DNA from: Coturnix japonica
Lineage: Eukaryota; Chordata; Aves; Galliformes; Phasianidae
Length of the DNA: 64,000 nucleotides
Assembly (NCBI RefSeq): GCF_001577835.2
Contig: NC_029519.1
Coordinates: forward strand, 31,186,539-31,250,538
Direction of reading: 5' to 3'
Shown: positions 26,801 through 38,216 of the stretch, in pieces
Layout: each line of letters opens with the position of its first letter
Position numbering within the stretch: position 1 is the first letter of the stretch
Notes under the pieces: model-generated
Told to the model about the DNA's origin: nothing
The model's input: the letters and a program-made list of their open reading frames with translations, nothing else
Database searches by the model: none
Position numbers and translations under genes: made by a program

Positions 26801-29016
26801 AACAAATTGAATTAAAAGAATTAAATAATGTCTCATAAGCTGTGGACCCTGGATCTACAGTCATCTCTGCTTGGCGCTGTACTGTAGAATAAAAGTTGAT
26901 TTGAGGACATCTCTGACTGCTTTCCTGCTAGTGAATAAAACAGTAACATGGTTGCTGGGTTTAGCTGTATAGCTGCTTGTTTAGTTACACCGATAGCATG
27001 AGGCATCTACAGCCTTAACATTCGTGCTCAAAACAGGCATGCATGCTTTTGCCAACATCAGTCAATGCAGGAATCTTTAATACAGTGTGTGAAGTGGGAG
27101 TAGGAAATACTCCAGTTCTGATCCATTACTGTATTCGCTAAAATAATATACTCTTTTTAGAAACATTACCTGCAGCAACCTCTAGCAGAGCAAAGAAGGA
27201 GGGAGAGCAATGAATTAACATTAATGCCTGTTAGTTGCTCCTTATGAAGTGACTAGTTTGGTGAATCTCTAGAGATAACTAAAAAGCATGATGCTTTCTT
27301 TTGTATTTTTTTCTGAATCATCCCATATCCCTACAGGATTTCAGCTTCCTTCTCATTAGCAACTTGGTGAAACAACTGCTGTACAAGCAGAGGTGGATGG
27401 GGAATTGAGTAGCAAATACTCACCTTCCTGTCTTCCTTGAGCAGCATGCTGCAAACCTGCTGCTTTGTTAACAGCCTGCTGGCATTCATCCTCTTTTTCC
27501 AAGTGGTATCTAAGATAGGCAAATATTTGCTTGTTATTTAAAATACAGCTTCTTCAGAGAATGAGGTCAAGGTATATGAAGTATGTGCTGTTTTGTATAC
27601 AGTGGCTTTTTGTATGGGGTCAGTTGAAAACTGAATAATGGCTTACTCTCAATTATTTCCTATTTTAACAGCTATTTCTGTTCTAAACATGAACAAAACT
27701 GAACTTCTGAATGACAATACTACCATGTGCTCATAGCTTAACCTGCACTAGTTACCTTGACATACTAGCCATGGAATTAAAGTTACCATGGATCTGGCAA
27801 CGTGCAGCACTCACAGGATTCAGGAAGGAAGAGGTACAGCAATTCTGTCCTTGCCCTTCTCAGTTTCATCCTCTTCTTGGCACCTCTGTTTCATTCCCTA
27901 CGGCTTTTGCCACCATTGCCAGTAATTTCTAGCTCCTCTATAATACCTTTCACCTACAGCTCCTGCAGGAGCATTCCTTCTGTCTTCATTAAATACCAAA
28001 CAAGACACTTGGGCTCTTCCTCCTTCTCCCACCTCGTCTGGCATCTACAAATCTCTTCTTGCTCTCTTGGCAGCCTAGTGGGCCAGGTCTTAGTTGTCTA
28101 AGTAGCAGCTGTGACATGGGAGTGCTTCACCAAATAGCAGCAAACAAGCCTTTGTTTCAGAGAGGTATTGAAGATATGGGGTACCAGCAGCACTCCTAAC
28201 CAAAGGCAGGCTTTGGTCATTTCACGGTCTAAAACAGCTACAGACTGAGAAAGTCTCTGTATCACTTAAATAATTTCCTAGGGTGATGTCACCTAGTACA
28301 AGTAAGGGAGAAAATGGAATAAATTCATTGAGCCTAAGCAGAGACCAAGGCTAGGCTGCTTTTGGAATCACAAAACCAATTTAAAAACAAAAGCAGTGAT
28401 GCACGCAGAATAACAGCTCACCTTCTGCCCCAAGCTGGGTACTACTGCCCCATCTCCTCTTTAATTAAACATCTAAGAAAGTAAAAAACTCAGAAAACCC
28501 AGACCTCGGACTCTCAAAGCTGAGGCTGACTTTACAGGCTGTGAGAGTAGGAACATGAGGAACTAGCTGAGACTGCTGTGATACAAACTGTGCTGTCTCT
28601 CTCTTCTTGTGGTTAGGAGCACTTGTAACCTAAGAAAGGATAACATGCTCTGCCTCTGTTCAAGAAGAGGCTTCCAGAGCTTATACTCAGACAGTAGCCT
28701 TCTTGATGAACATCCTCATCGCTTAACTTCAGTGCTTAACCACATCTGCTCTCTACAGATTTTCAGCCATACAGTGGTCCCATATAAATTCAATTCCAGG
28801 TACCTAGAGAAAGTGCACTCTTAAACCTGTGTATATTGCTCTGGTCTGAAAAGGGTGTGAACGAGTGCTGCTGGGATGTATCACATCTGTGGCCAACACG
28901 GACCCCTAAGCAAAAGGTGGACTGCAGCATCCTTCCTCACATTGCCTTTGTGGATAACTGGATCTGTATTTCCTTGACAAATTGGAGACATTATTTTGAA
29001 TACTGTTACAACAGAA

Positions 29017-29063
<47 letters not shown>

Positions 29064-29136
29064 TATATAAACCAACTATATATATAACTATATATATATA
29101 TTTTTACACACACATACATATATATATATATATATG
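29017..29136. repeat. Compound (AACT)n/(AT)n/(AC)n microsatellite
   Basis: AACT units run into long AT runs that alternate with AC runs, in three blocks over about 120 bp. This low-complexity DNA also explains the Tyr/Ile-rich open frame on the minus strand here (29027-29233), which I do not regard as a gene. Confidence 0.95.
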
Positions 29137-32100
29137 GCTCTATTTGCTTTGTAAAATTAGTTCCATAAGCATTTTTAGGATGACTTTCTAAATCCAATAA
29201 AGATCTAGCAAGTAAGTATTCATTAAAGTACATGAATTATGGGTAAAGACAGAATTTGCAAATATATTTTTGCTTGGCTTTGCCTCACTGTTGGCACAGA
29301 TATCTGGAGCTCTGATTCATGAGCACTGCTTTCAGACCAGATTTACTTTTAAGACCAGAAGTACACTCACACTAAATGAACAACTTTGTGATGTGGTTGC
29401 CTCAGATTTTCTTAGAGTCCTGGCAGTTCAAGAAGTGCTGGCTGTTAGAGAGCTTTCAAAATGTAAGTCCTTGCACAGTTTAAAGTGGTCTTTGGGCTTT
29501 ATTACAGAATGCAGAGAGGAAAAACCAGAAATAGCGTCCTTATATTAAAAGGTTTCCTAGAAACAGCTGATATCATTTAAAGAAAATGATTTAGAAAAGG
29601 CATAGCTTTGTACACTAATCCTCAAGCAGTAGCTAATAAGCTGAGATTTACAAAGTATTCTGTCTGTGTCTCTGCTTGTTTGCTAAATCTTCTTTACTTA
29701 ATAACTTTGTGGAATTGAGAAGGGCTTTCAGGGTACTTCTTTCCAATTTCAAGAAAGTGAAAAAACTGAGGATTCTATTAATAGTTTAATTGAACAGCTG
29801 GCTTAAATTAAATTGTAATAGTCTATACAAGAAGTTTGTAATTTGTCATGTTTTGATGCTACTTAATTGATTAAATTTGCTAGATGATTACCTTGAAGAT
29901 GAACTCTCCTCCTATTTAAGTGCTGCATGCTATTTCAAACAAATTTGTAATAGTTTGGGAGATAAATTTTGAAAGCTATTTCTCCTAATGTTTTTTTTTC
30001 AGGACCAGCCTAGTGTTCTATGTACAGCCTGTGTACAGACCAGGTGCACTTCAACCATTTTCAGCAGACAGCAGTATTTTTAATCTAACTCCCCAGATTA
30101 GCAGACTTGCTCCTTCTGAAAGCAACAGCCAAATGATTGCATACTCTTTGATCCGGCAGAAGGATACCTTAGCTTTCCAGAAGCTTCTCAACAGCTTGAG
30201 AGAATAGTCTACCTCATCACTAAATCTTATGGTTTAATGAAGTTGCTCCCACTCATCGTGTAGAATAGGGGTGACAGAGACTGCGGGACCATACTCTACA
30301 GAAGGACAGAGTAATAAATATTACTCAACTTTTATTTTCACCCTTGTTTATTTTACAAGATTGACTTGATTAAAAACTGCTCATATTTTAAGCAAGCAAG
30401 CACACAACTTCCAACATCTCCCAATCCAATAGGGGATCTCTATGGAAGCTCTGACACTTCTTCCAAGGACTGAGAGTTTCCACTTAGGGTGCCCCTCCTC
30501 TAACATTAATTTGCATACTCTCTAGTGAATTTATTCGATGGCCTCAAAGACGCACTTCACAAGTTTTCACTGAGTATTAGTGTGATGGAAATCAGTTTTA
30601 AAATGGCACACGCACTGAAATGTGTCTGGACAGTAGAAATGTGGTTCCACAAAGTAACAAAGACAGAAAACATACCAAGTGATCTGTTTGCTTTGTCCAA
30701 ATCTCTCCAGTTAATAATGCAAATACTCAAACTGAATGGAGTATAAATAAGTACTGCGGATAATAATTAGAGTATATTTTCCCAGACTACCCCTTTGGCC
30801 ATTCTCTTTGTTGCAGTAGCTGAAGAGCAACGTGCCCAGAGTACTGATGGAAAATCTAACCAAAACCAGAGTTCATATGGAAATCTAAGGAACCTTAATA
30901 TGACACTGATCTTGTCACCCAGCACAAGGTAAATACTACAGAGAACATCGTGAATTTGAGAAGAAAAGCTCTTGATGGAAAAAAGAGATAAGTTTAGTAC
31001 AAAAGAAAATGAACAGCAATTTAAATTGCAGCAGACTATGAAAAAAGAGTGTGCTTAATTAAAAAACTGCTTTCTCATGTAGGAGCATGCTGCCTGGGCT
31101 GTGTAAACATGCTGTCTGCCTAATCAAGGCTTACAAAGAGCTGGTTAGCAGTGAGATAAAGTAAAAACCAAGGCAATGTGGCATTCTTTGATTTTGTAAA
31201 TTGCCTCCTACTTCATCTTTTTTGTTCCCAGGCAATGAGCAGCCTCACACTCCTTCACAGACTTGCAGTAAATTGGTCTGTTCATTTAGGAACTGTAAAA
31301 CAATAAGATAGAGGTGAATCCGGAGGTCTGAGAGCTTCATCAAATAATGATAACTTGGAAGTTTTGTAGTGCTATGGGTCCAAAACTCCATGAACTTTTT
31401 CTAATGAATTGCAAATTGAGTCTTTGCTGAATGGAAAGGGGAGAGCAAGGTACCCTGAACGTTGTTCCTGATCTGCAGGGGAAGAAAAAGGGAGATGAAC
31501 TTCTACACTGTACATTCAGACTCCTACAGAGACCTATAAAGCCAATTTGAGAGCAAAAACCTCACCTGAACGGCCTCATCAGTTGTTGGAATTGACTTTG
31601 ACAGACTTCTGCTCAGGATAAGAGGATCCTCATGGTACAGTGTATTCAGATGCTGAATCAATCAGACTAGGGAAAACAAAAGGATTAAACTCCAGAACAC
31701 AAAGTCACAGCTCAGGCATGTCTCAGCATATTTTCCTATGACATAAAAACTGTCCAAGAAATCTGAAGAGCATAAACATCAGTCAGGTGCTATTCCCTAG
31801 TTTTGTACCTTTCCTGTTTCTCTAATTGGTATGCCTGTATGCCATTGATGCTGCAGACAATGTTTGCAGTTTCCAATTTATAGATACTGTTAGGTAATAA
31901 AGATTTAGATTATGCACAGATTACAGCTGTTTTTGGTTTTGGTTTTTTTTGTTTGTTTTTGTTTTGTAAATTTCAGACTATGCTTTCAGCAAGACATTTT
32001 CTTTTCTGCATGAACCACCTTTTAGGGAATAGGGACACTAAAATGAAAAGGTGTAGTAATGCAAATATGAGTGACTTGATTCTCAGATGCAATCATAGCA

Positions 32101-32339
32101 ACTCAAATCTGAAGAGCAAGAGCAAAACAAACTAAATGGTTTTAAGTACTAAAACTGGAGTTTTGTACCTCTGTTCAGTCAGCAGTGATAAAGATTATTC
32201 TGATTATTTTGATGCACTTTGTGAATCAGTAGTGGTCCAATCACAACAGTAATCAGAAGCTCCCACTGACGATGTAATCAATAGAAAGTGCAAAGCTGTG
32301 AATACAGCTCTTAAATTCATGCTATCATTTCTTAAATAT

Positions 32340-32359
32340 GAAGTTTAAATTTAAACTTC
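32340..32359. repeat. Perfect 20-bp palindrome
   Basis: gaagtttaaatttaaacttc reads the same on both strands with no spacer. It sits in AT-rich DNA next to another AT-rich run (about 32384-32402). It may extrude as a small cruciform or bind a dimeric factor; nothing else supports a role. Confidence 0.9.
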
Positions 32360-33714
32360 TTGGTAACCAGAAAACAGAAATTTTCTAAAATATATATATT
32401 TTCATCTGCTATTTTGCAAAATATCTTTAGAGTGAGCAGAATACATAATCTTTTTCTGCAAAGACCAGATATTGCTAATCCTACTGCTTTTGCTTTTCTT
32501 TTTTTTCCTCCTGTCAATATTTTTCCCTGTGTATTTCTGTCAAGGAATTACAGAAGAAAATACAAATATGAAAAGCACCAGAAACCAGGTGTTTACCTAA
32601 TGATGAGTTTCATTCTCATTCTGTTCCTGAATGTAATGGAGCCCACTTTCTTAGGAAGACCTAGAGTAAAGAAAACAACCCATCTGTTGTCTGCTAATCA
32701 AACAATGGTTATTTTTATCTCTTTTCAAGAGAATAAAGTCAAAAAGTCTGTCTGCAGCAGTCACATGATGAGTGAATATCAAAAGATATGTATTCATTCT
32801 GGCATGTTCAGCTGGTGAATTTTTTTCAGCCCAAAATTCAAAAGAAAGAAGATGACCTAGACTATATAACAGGACAATTAAGTCAGCATCAGTCTCAAGA
32901 AAAATCATTGGGGAACTGTGCTGCAAAATTCAACTGACATACAGTTAAAGATGAAATTAATGCTATCAGCACTGCTTTGAGGAAAACATTCGTGAGAATA
33001 AATTGTTTGTTTAATAGAGAAAACTGCATGTGTGTAGCATAGCCTACATCGTTCTTGCTCAAGTGGTCAGTTTGTCTTTGCAACACATTAGATAAATAAA
33101 AACTAACTCGCACAAATAGATTTGGCCTGACAAGATGACAGATCTCAAGAACACAGTTTTATGAAGGAGCAGCAATCGAAGTCACAATGTGAGATTTTGG
33201 AGTATATAGAACATATTAGGTTTGATAAAACTCAAGCTCTTCCACCAATGACCCAAAAGTATTTTCAAAAACTTTGTTGACCAAATTGTCAGACAATGAA
33301 TAGGGGTACAATTAAAGTTTTGTTGACTGAAAAGCAGTCATACAGACCATCAGAAATAATCTGAGAAATTGGTCCTAGACATGAAAATTTCTTTCTAAAT
33401 GTCTGTGCTGCAAAGTACCACACATAGGTGCACTTAAGACAGAACAAGCCTCAAAGATGCTTTGGTGGCCTCCACTCTCGAGCAGCAGCTCAGGGAAGAC
33501 TCTACATGATATTTAGAAATTGTACACTAAAGTCACAGTGTCTGTATAAAGAAAAAAAGTAGCCTGCAGCAGAAAGAGGAGTGTATGCTAGAGACATTGA
33601 GATAGGTGGTGTTACATGTTCCTTTGCAGAGATTTGGAAAACATGCAGAAAAGACTTCTCACAGTGGTCCAGGAGACAAAAAACACACCTTGCTCCTGCA
33701 AGAGATAAGGAGTA

Positions 33715-34025
33715 CACTGTTTAGTGAGTGCAAAAATGAAGACCAGAGGGTGATGTGATTACAATGCACAAGCACCTCCCTGAAGAGAAACAATGATTTT
33801 GTGTAGTGCTCTTCCACCTAGCAAGGAAAGGCATAACTTGAATTACTTGATGGGAGCTAATGCCAGGGAAAATCAAACAGAAAGTACAAATCTTCATCAT
33901 AACAGTCATTAGTCAAAGAAAATAATAAATGAAAGCAACTGATTCTGCAGCTCTGGATACCTTCAAGATTGTGTACCCTGCAGGAGCATATATTAATGTA
34001 GCAGAGCTTAAACAGTAGCTAAAAA
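33715..34025 (+). mobile_element. Ancient CR1-type LINE, 3' part
   Basis: The order of blocks matches the end of ORF2 of old amniote CR1 elements as I remember them. 'gaccagagggtgatgtgatt' stands for the GDLI-type motif, followed by 'gctcttccacctagcaaggaaaggcataac', then 'tcttcatcataacagtcatta' (normally 'ttttaacagtgagggtaatta'), and later 'gcagagcttaaacag'. Divergence is high and the coding frame is lost, which points to an insertion well before the bird radiation. The 5' limit is unclear and may reach about 33,610. Confidence 0.5.
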
Positions 34026-36391
34026 TAGCATCATAGCCTGAGCCAGGGTAGTACAAAAAGGACTCTTACTGTGGTCCAGGCACTGAGAGGAGTGACAGTC
34101 TCCAGGAGCAGGAGCCATAGTCTCATGTGCTGGTAATAGATTAGGGCATAGCTCCACTTTTCTCTCCTCTGACATGGACCCTGCCCACATTACCCTGCCA
34201 GCAGCACTCGCTGAGAAAGAGCTTTGGAAATGAGTTGTGGTCCCATATTCTCTCTGCCTCTCAGATCTTACTCTCCCTGGTACATAAAATGAAGGAAAAA
34301 TGGTTGAATGCTCACTCTGCTAATTCTGTTTCCTCCTAGGGGCATCTCTCCTGCTCTGGTGGCTCAGGTCCAAGAGATACCCAGAGCTACCATTCAAATT
34401 CAGGAGCCTGAACACTGTTACGCCTCCAGTGCTTCATGAGCACAGAACAAATGGTAGCATCTCTTACCCCTGAAAATTAAAGATCATCAATAAAATAGTT
34501 GACAGCTTACTCACAAGTGGAAACAAGCATTCTCACCATTCCCACTTTTCTGCAGTATTCACATAAATCTGCTTTGATGACAATTAAAGCAGCACACCAG
34601 CTAAAAAATTAAATGTGTCAGAAGCCTAAGGGTAATACTTTCTTAGGAAAAGGAGTGGGTACAGCAGTATAAACTCAACTGTGTAAACTCAACAGGAGCC
34701 ATGAGAAACTGTGTGGACACAAAGATATCCCAGACAAAGCCCCATGATTTAAGTCAGTTGAGACTGAGTGATTAGTAACATTAATGATCCTGGCTTTTAG
34801 GAAAATCTGGCATCTTGTATAACAGATACAAGAGCCAACTGGACAAGCATCAATTCTCTGAGAGCAACAGCAGCATGTGCTACAGATGAAAATGATTAAT
34901 GCTGAGAGGTTCACAAATGAAGCGTTAACCCACACTGCACTGTTTCAGATTTTGTCCCTTCCAGTCCTTTGTTTGATTCCCTCTTGGCAAGATTTCCCTG
35001 AATTGTTCTCCAGGTTGATATCCACAGACTAGATCTGATCTGAATAAAAGGTATCTTAACAGAAGGCAAAGCAATGGGAGTCTCAGAAGTCAGCCTTCAG
35101 CCATGTCAGCTCCAGTCCTGGCAGTAAGTCAGAGCACATATCCAATTAGGACCACTAAGGGACCATTGACCAGCAGAGACTTGGCATCTGTATGAAACCC
35201 TCCCCTACCCCACTCTCATTCATCCTCCCAACATTCCACATTCTCAGAGTCCTACAGTAACAGAAATATGTCGATGGTCATATGGCACAAACAAAGGGGT
35301 TAGATATAAATGCATTTTACTTTTTCAGGAAGTCTTCCTGAAGAGTGGAAGACAGCAACAGACTCTTTCCTCTTCCACAGAGGGACAGAGCTGTGAAGAT
35401 TTACCTACAACACAGTAAAAGATTGGGTATGCTGCCTTCTCTGAAAGGCATAGTAGAGTTCTGCTTATGTAAATAAAAAGAAAAACACCAAAAGCACAAG
35501 CAAATGATGTTACCTCCCAATCAGGGGAGCTATTAGAAAGAACTACATGCAGGAAATTTGCATCTATAACTGGACAGCACTAGGGACATTAGAATTTTGA
35601 ATAATCATTAGGCTGAAGCATTTATGCACTGCCACCCTATGATTAATAACATTATCAGCAAGGTTGACAATATTATTAATTGTGGGGATGAGCACCAGCT
35701 GATCAGATGCTGCTGTGGAAGCTGTTCTGTGCTGCTTGGAAACAGGGCATCCAGGGACCACTTCTCTGATGCAATACAGTGAAGTCACAGGCCACAAGAT
35801 GGGAGAAACATTCTTGTTCACCCTATTCAGACCTGAGTCAACTACAGACTGGCTTAAAGGTATAAAGCCTAAGGTTTAACATCCTTTTCAACCCCCACTG
35901 TCTTGCTCACAAATAGAGTTATGGTTGTGTTATCTGGCTGCTTTCCAGGCTAAGTTGCACAGTGCAATTGCAAGAACACAGCTCTCATGGCCCAGGAGAG
36001 CTGGGGCTGTAATGCATTTCAAAACAAATGTAATCTAGTGGAAAACAACAGCCCACAGTAAAAAAGGGTGGGCCAGGAAGCCTTCAAACAACAGCTATCA
36101 CAATGCTGCATAGGCAGGCAGCTCAACTGCACCCATATTAAAGGCACCTTGTTTTGTACCCACATGGGTGTTCTGAAGCCACACATATCCCCACTTTGTC
36201 AGCATACCATAACTGAGAACATAATGAAGGAAACAACTAAAACTAGTTACAGAAATAAACAGGTTGTTTGGTAAAAAAGCAAAACACATTGCTGCTTTAC
36301 TATTTGCATTGATCTTTATCTTGACTGCTAACACAGCCAGAAGTATTACTATAAAAGGGATGGAAAGAAAATTGGACTGGGAAAACAAAAG
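34026..36391. other. Intergenic, no gene seen
   Basis: No exon or recognised repeat. ORFs at 34675-34935 (-) and 35564-35821 (-) have no domain. The ORF at 36098-36424 (-) runs into the LTR that starts at 36397. Confidence 0.5.
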
Positions 36392-36396
36392 GTGGG

Positions 36397-36719
36397 TGTA
36401 ATGTGATGGAAAACACAGCAACAACAGCAGAGCAGCAAAGCGCTAGGTTTCAGCACGTTACTCAAATGCAAGAGCCACACACACAGAAACAAAGAAAAGA
36501 AATTGCTTACCTTTAGAAGACCTCTAGTAGGTTGGGATCTCCAGCAAAAAAATCTTGCATCCACTGCCAGCCCTTAAATGAGGTCTGGGAAGGATCCTGG
36601 CTCCACCCCTTCTGGTCACTCAGGTACACTGCATGCACCTGAGCTCCCCTGGGTTGTTCCTGCCTTCCCACCAGGTGCTCAGTCACTGGTTCAGGCTGTA
36701 ATTTAGCATTCTGGCTACA
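36397..36719 (-). mobile_element. Solo LTR with perfect 5-bp TSD (copy 3)
   Basis: This non-coding fossil LTR of 323 bp begins TG and ends CA, with the identical 5-mer gtggg on each side (36392-36396 and 36720-36724). It is the closest relative of copy 1 (6393-6732): the two align over almost their whole length. They share the 'taatgtgatgg' start, the 'cttaaatgaggtctgggaag' centre and the 'ggttcaggc' end. On the minus strand a TATA-like CATTTAAG lies in the middle, as in copy 1. The intact duplication shows an independent insertion later reduced to one LTR. A 5-bp duplication suits ERV-L/ERV3-like families. Confidence 0.85.
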
Positions 36720-38180
36720 GTGGGTAAATATACATATTAATTTAAAATCTTTTAAGAACACAAACATGCTGTCTTAGGAGAAACCATGTCCTTCCATTTC
36801 TGGTTTGAAAATAAAAGCTGTAAGCTACATAAAAATAAATAATGTAAGTAATTAAGAAGTGCTGCCCTTCACTGAAAATTTATATACCATCAAGGCAGAG
36901 ATGGATCTGTGAGTGCAAGGTGTCCTATGGATATCTTTTGTCAGTGTGTTACCACCTGGTATTATCAAATCAGGTCATGCAGAACTGTGCCTGTGCTTCA
37001 TTGTTACCTAGGGGAAAGTGGCAGCTTTCACCATGAGAAAAGCCTTTCAAAACTATGGCTTACCAAGGCACTGACTGACCACAAGCCAGTAGAAGTTGGC
37101 TTTATTTTTGTGCCTGTGAGACAATCTAGGTTAACCAGATTGGCCATGGTCTTTAATCATCATGAGTATTATCAGGAGAATATCTTAAAGGACTTGCTTT
37201 GAGATACATGTTATTTATCAGGCAGTCTAAGGTATCAACCCATCTTTCTTGAGAGATCACAGTGATTTCTTTTTTGTGTGTTTAACACATACCCCACCAT
37301 AACAGCTGAGTGCTTTCAGACCTCAGTTACAGCCTAGAAAGTAAAAGAAAAGTTACAATAAGGTTAGAAGAAAATACAGTTTTGGACAAGACAGTGGTAT
37401 AGAGCTTGCAAAAGGATTCTGGATAACTGAAACAGAAAGCTGCGCATGAGAGATTATCCTGCAATGATATTTTCAATGATTTCTTTTTGAGAAAATCTCC
37501 TTGTTTAAAGGCATAGAAGAAAACATGATTCATTTTCACAGTATGTTTTGTCTCGTGTGTGGTTTAGGACGTCCTTGAATCCTTACTCCCTCTCCTTTCT
37601 CTTTTTCCCTCCTATGAGAGGCAGGAGTTGAATTAGTACCTCTGCCCAGCTCTTTGTTGCTCCTCATTCTTGGGACAGGTTTCTTGGTGACTCCCTTCAG
37701 CCCTATGGCTTGTGGCACCATATCTCCTCCTAGCCTGTCCCAACACACTGTCTGTTCCTCATGTTCCGTGCAACATCTAAAAGTGAGAGAGGATTGAGTA
37801 TCTGCTGCTGCAGATACGCAGATATTGAATTCTGAATGACAGTCCTGCACACTGAACAAAGCAGGAAGAAGCTACTGTTATTCTTGCTTCACTGATGGCA
37901 TTGGCAAACAGTGGCAGAAGAGATATTTTAAGCCCTGTGCTCCAAAATACAAGCAGTTGCCCTTTCTTTCATTGATTTCCTTAGGGGTTCTTCTCTCAAG
38001 GTACTGACAGAGTAGGATAAAAATGATCCCGCTGTAAGGCAGGAGAATGCAGAGGCTTTATGGGGACAATCTTTGTGAATGAAATGGAGGTCAGGCAGAA
38101 GATAAGACACACATTCAATTAAGTATGAATGGCTGACTATGCATTAATACAAAGGAGCCAAAACAATACCAAGTATTTCA

Positions 38181-38216
38181 TTTTTTTCTTTTTTTCTTTC
38201 TTTTTTTTTTTTTTTT
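38181..38216. repeat. T-rich tract with C interruptions
   Basis: 36 bases of T with a few C interruptions, a simple pyrimidine tract. No retroposed sequence is recognised next to it. Confidence 0.9.

Larger units (their letters stand above)
23813..33714. other. Intergenic, no gene seen
   Basis: Nearly 10 kb without a recognised gene or transposon. ORFs of 60-150 codons occur on both strands, for example 26498-26836 (-), 27802-28101 (+) and 32360-32818 (+, 152 codons, the longest in the window). None shows a domain, a signal for translation or a partner exon. A large microsatellite (29017-29136) and a 20-bp palindrome (32340-32359) are listed separately. Confidence 0.5.

Noticed and set aside
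29027-29233. 68-codon Tyr/Ile-rich ORF (-)
   Set aside because: It is a translation of the AT/AC microsatellite.
32360-32818. 152-codon ORF, the longest in the window (+)
   Set aside because: It has no recognisable domain, has lysine- and phenylalanine-rich composition typical of AT-rich non-coding DNA, and overlaps an ORF on the other strand. No splice or promoter context supports it.
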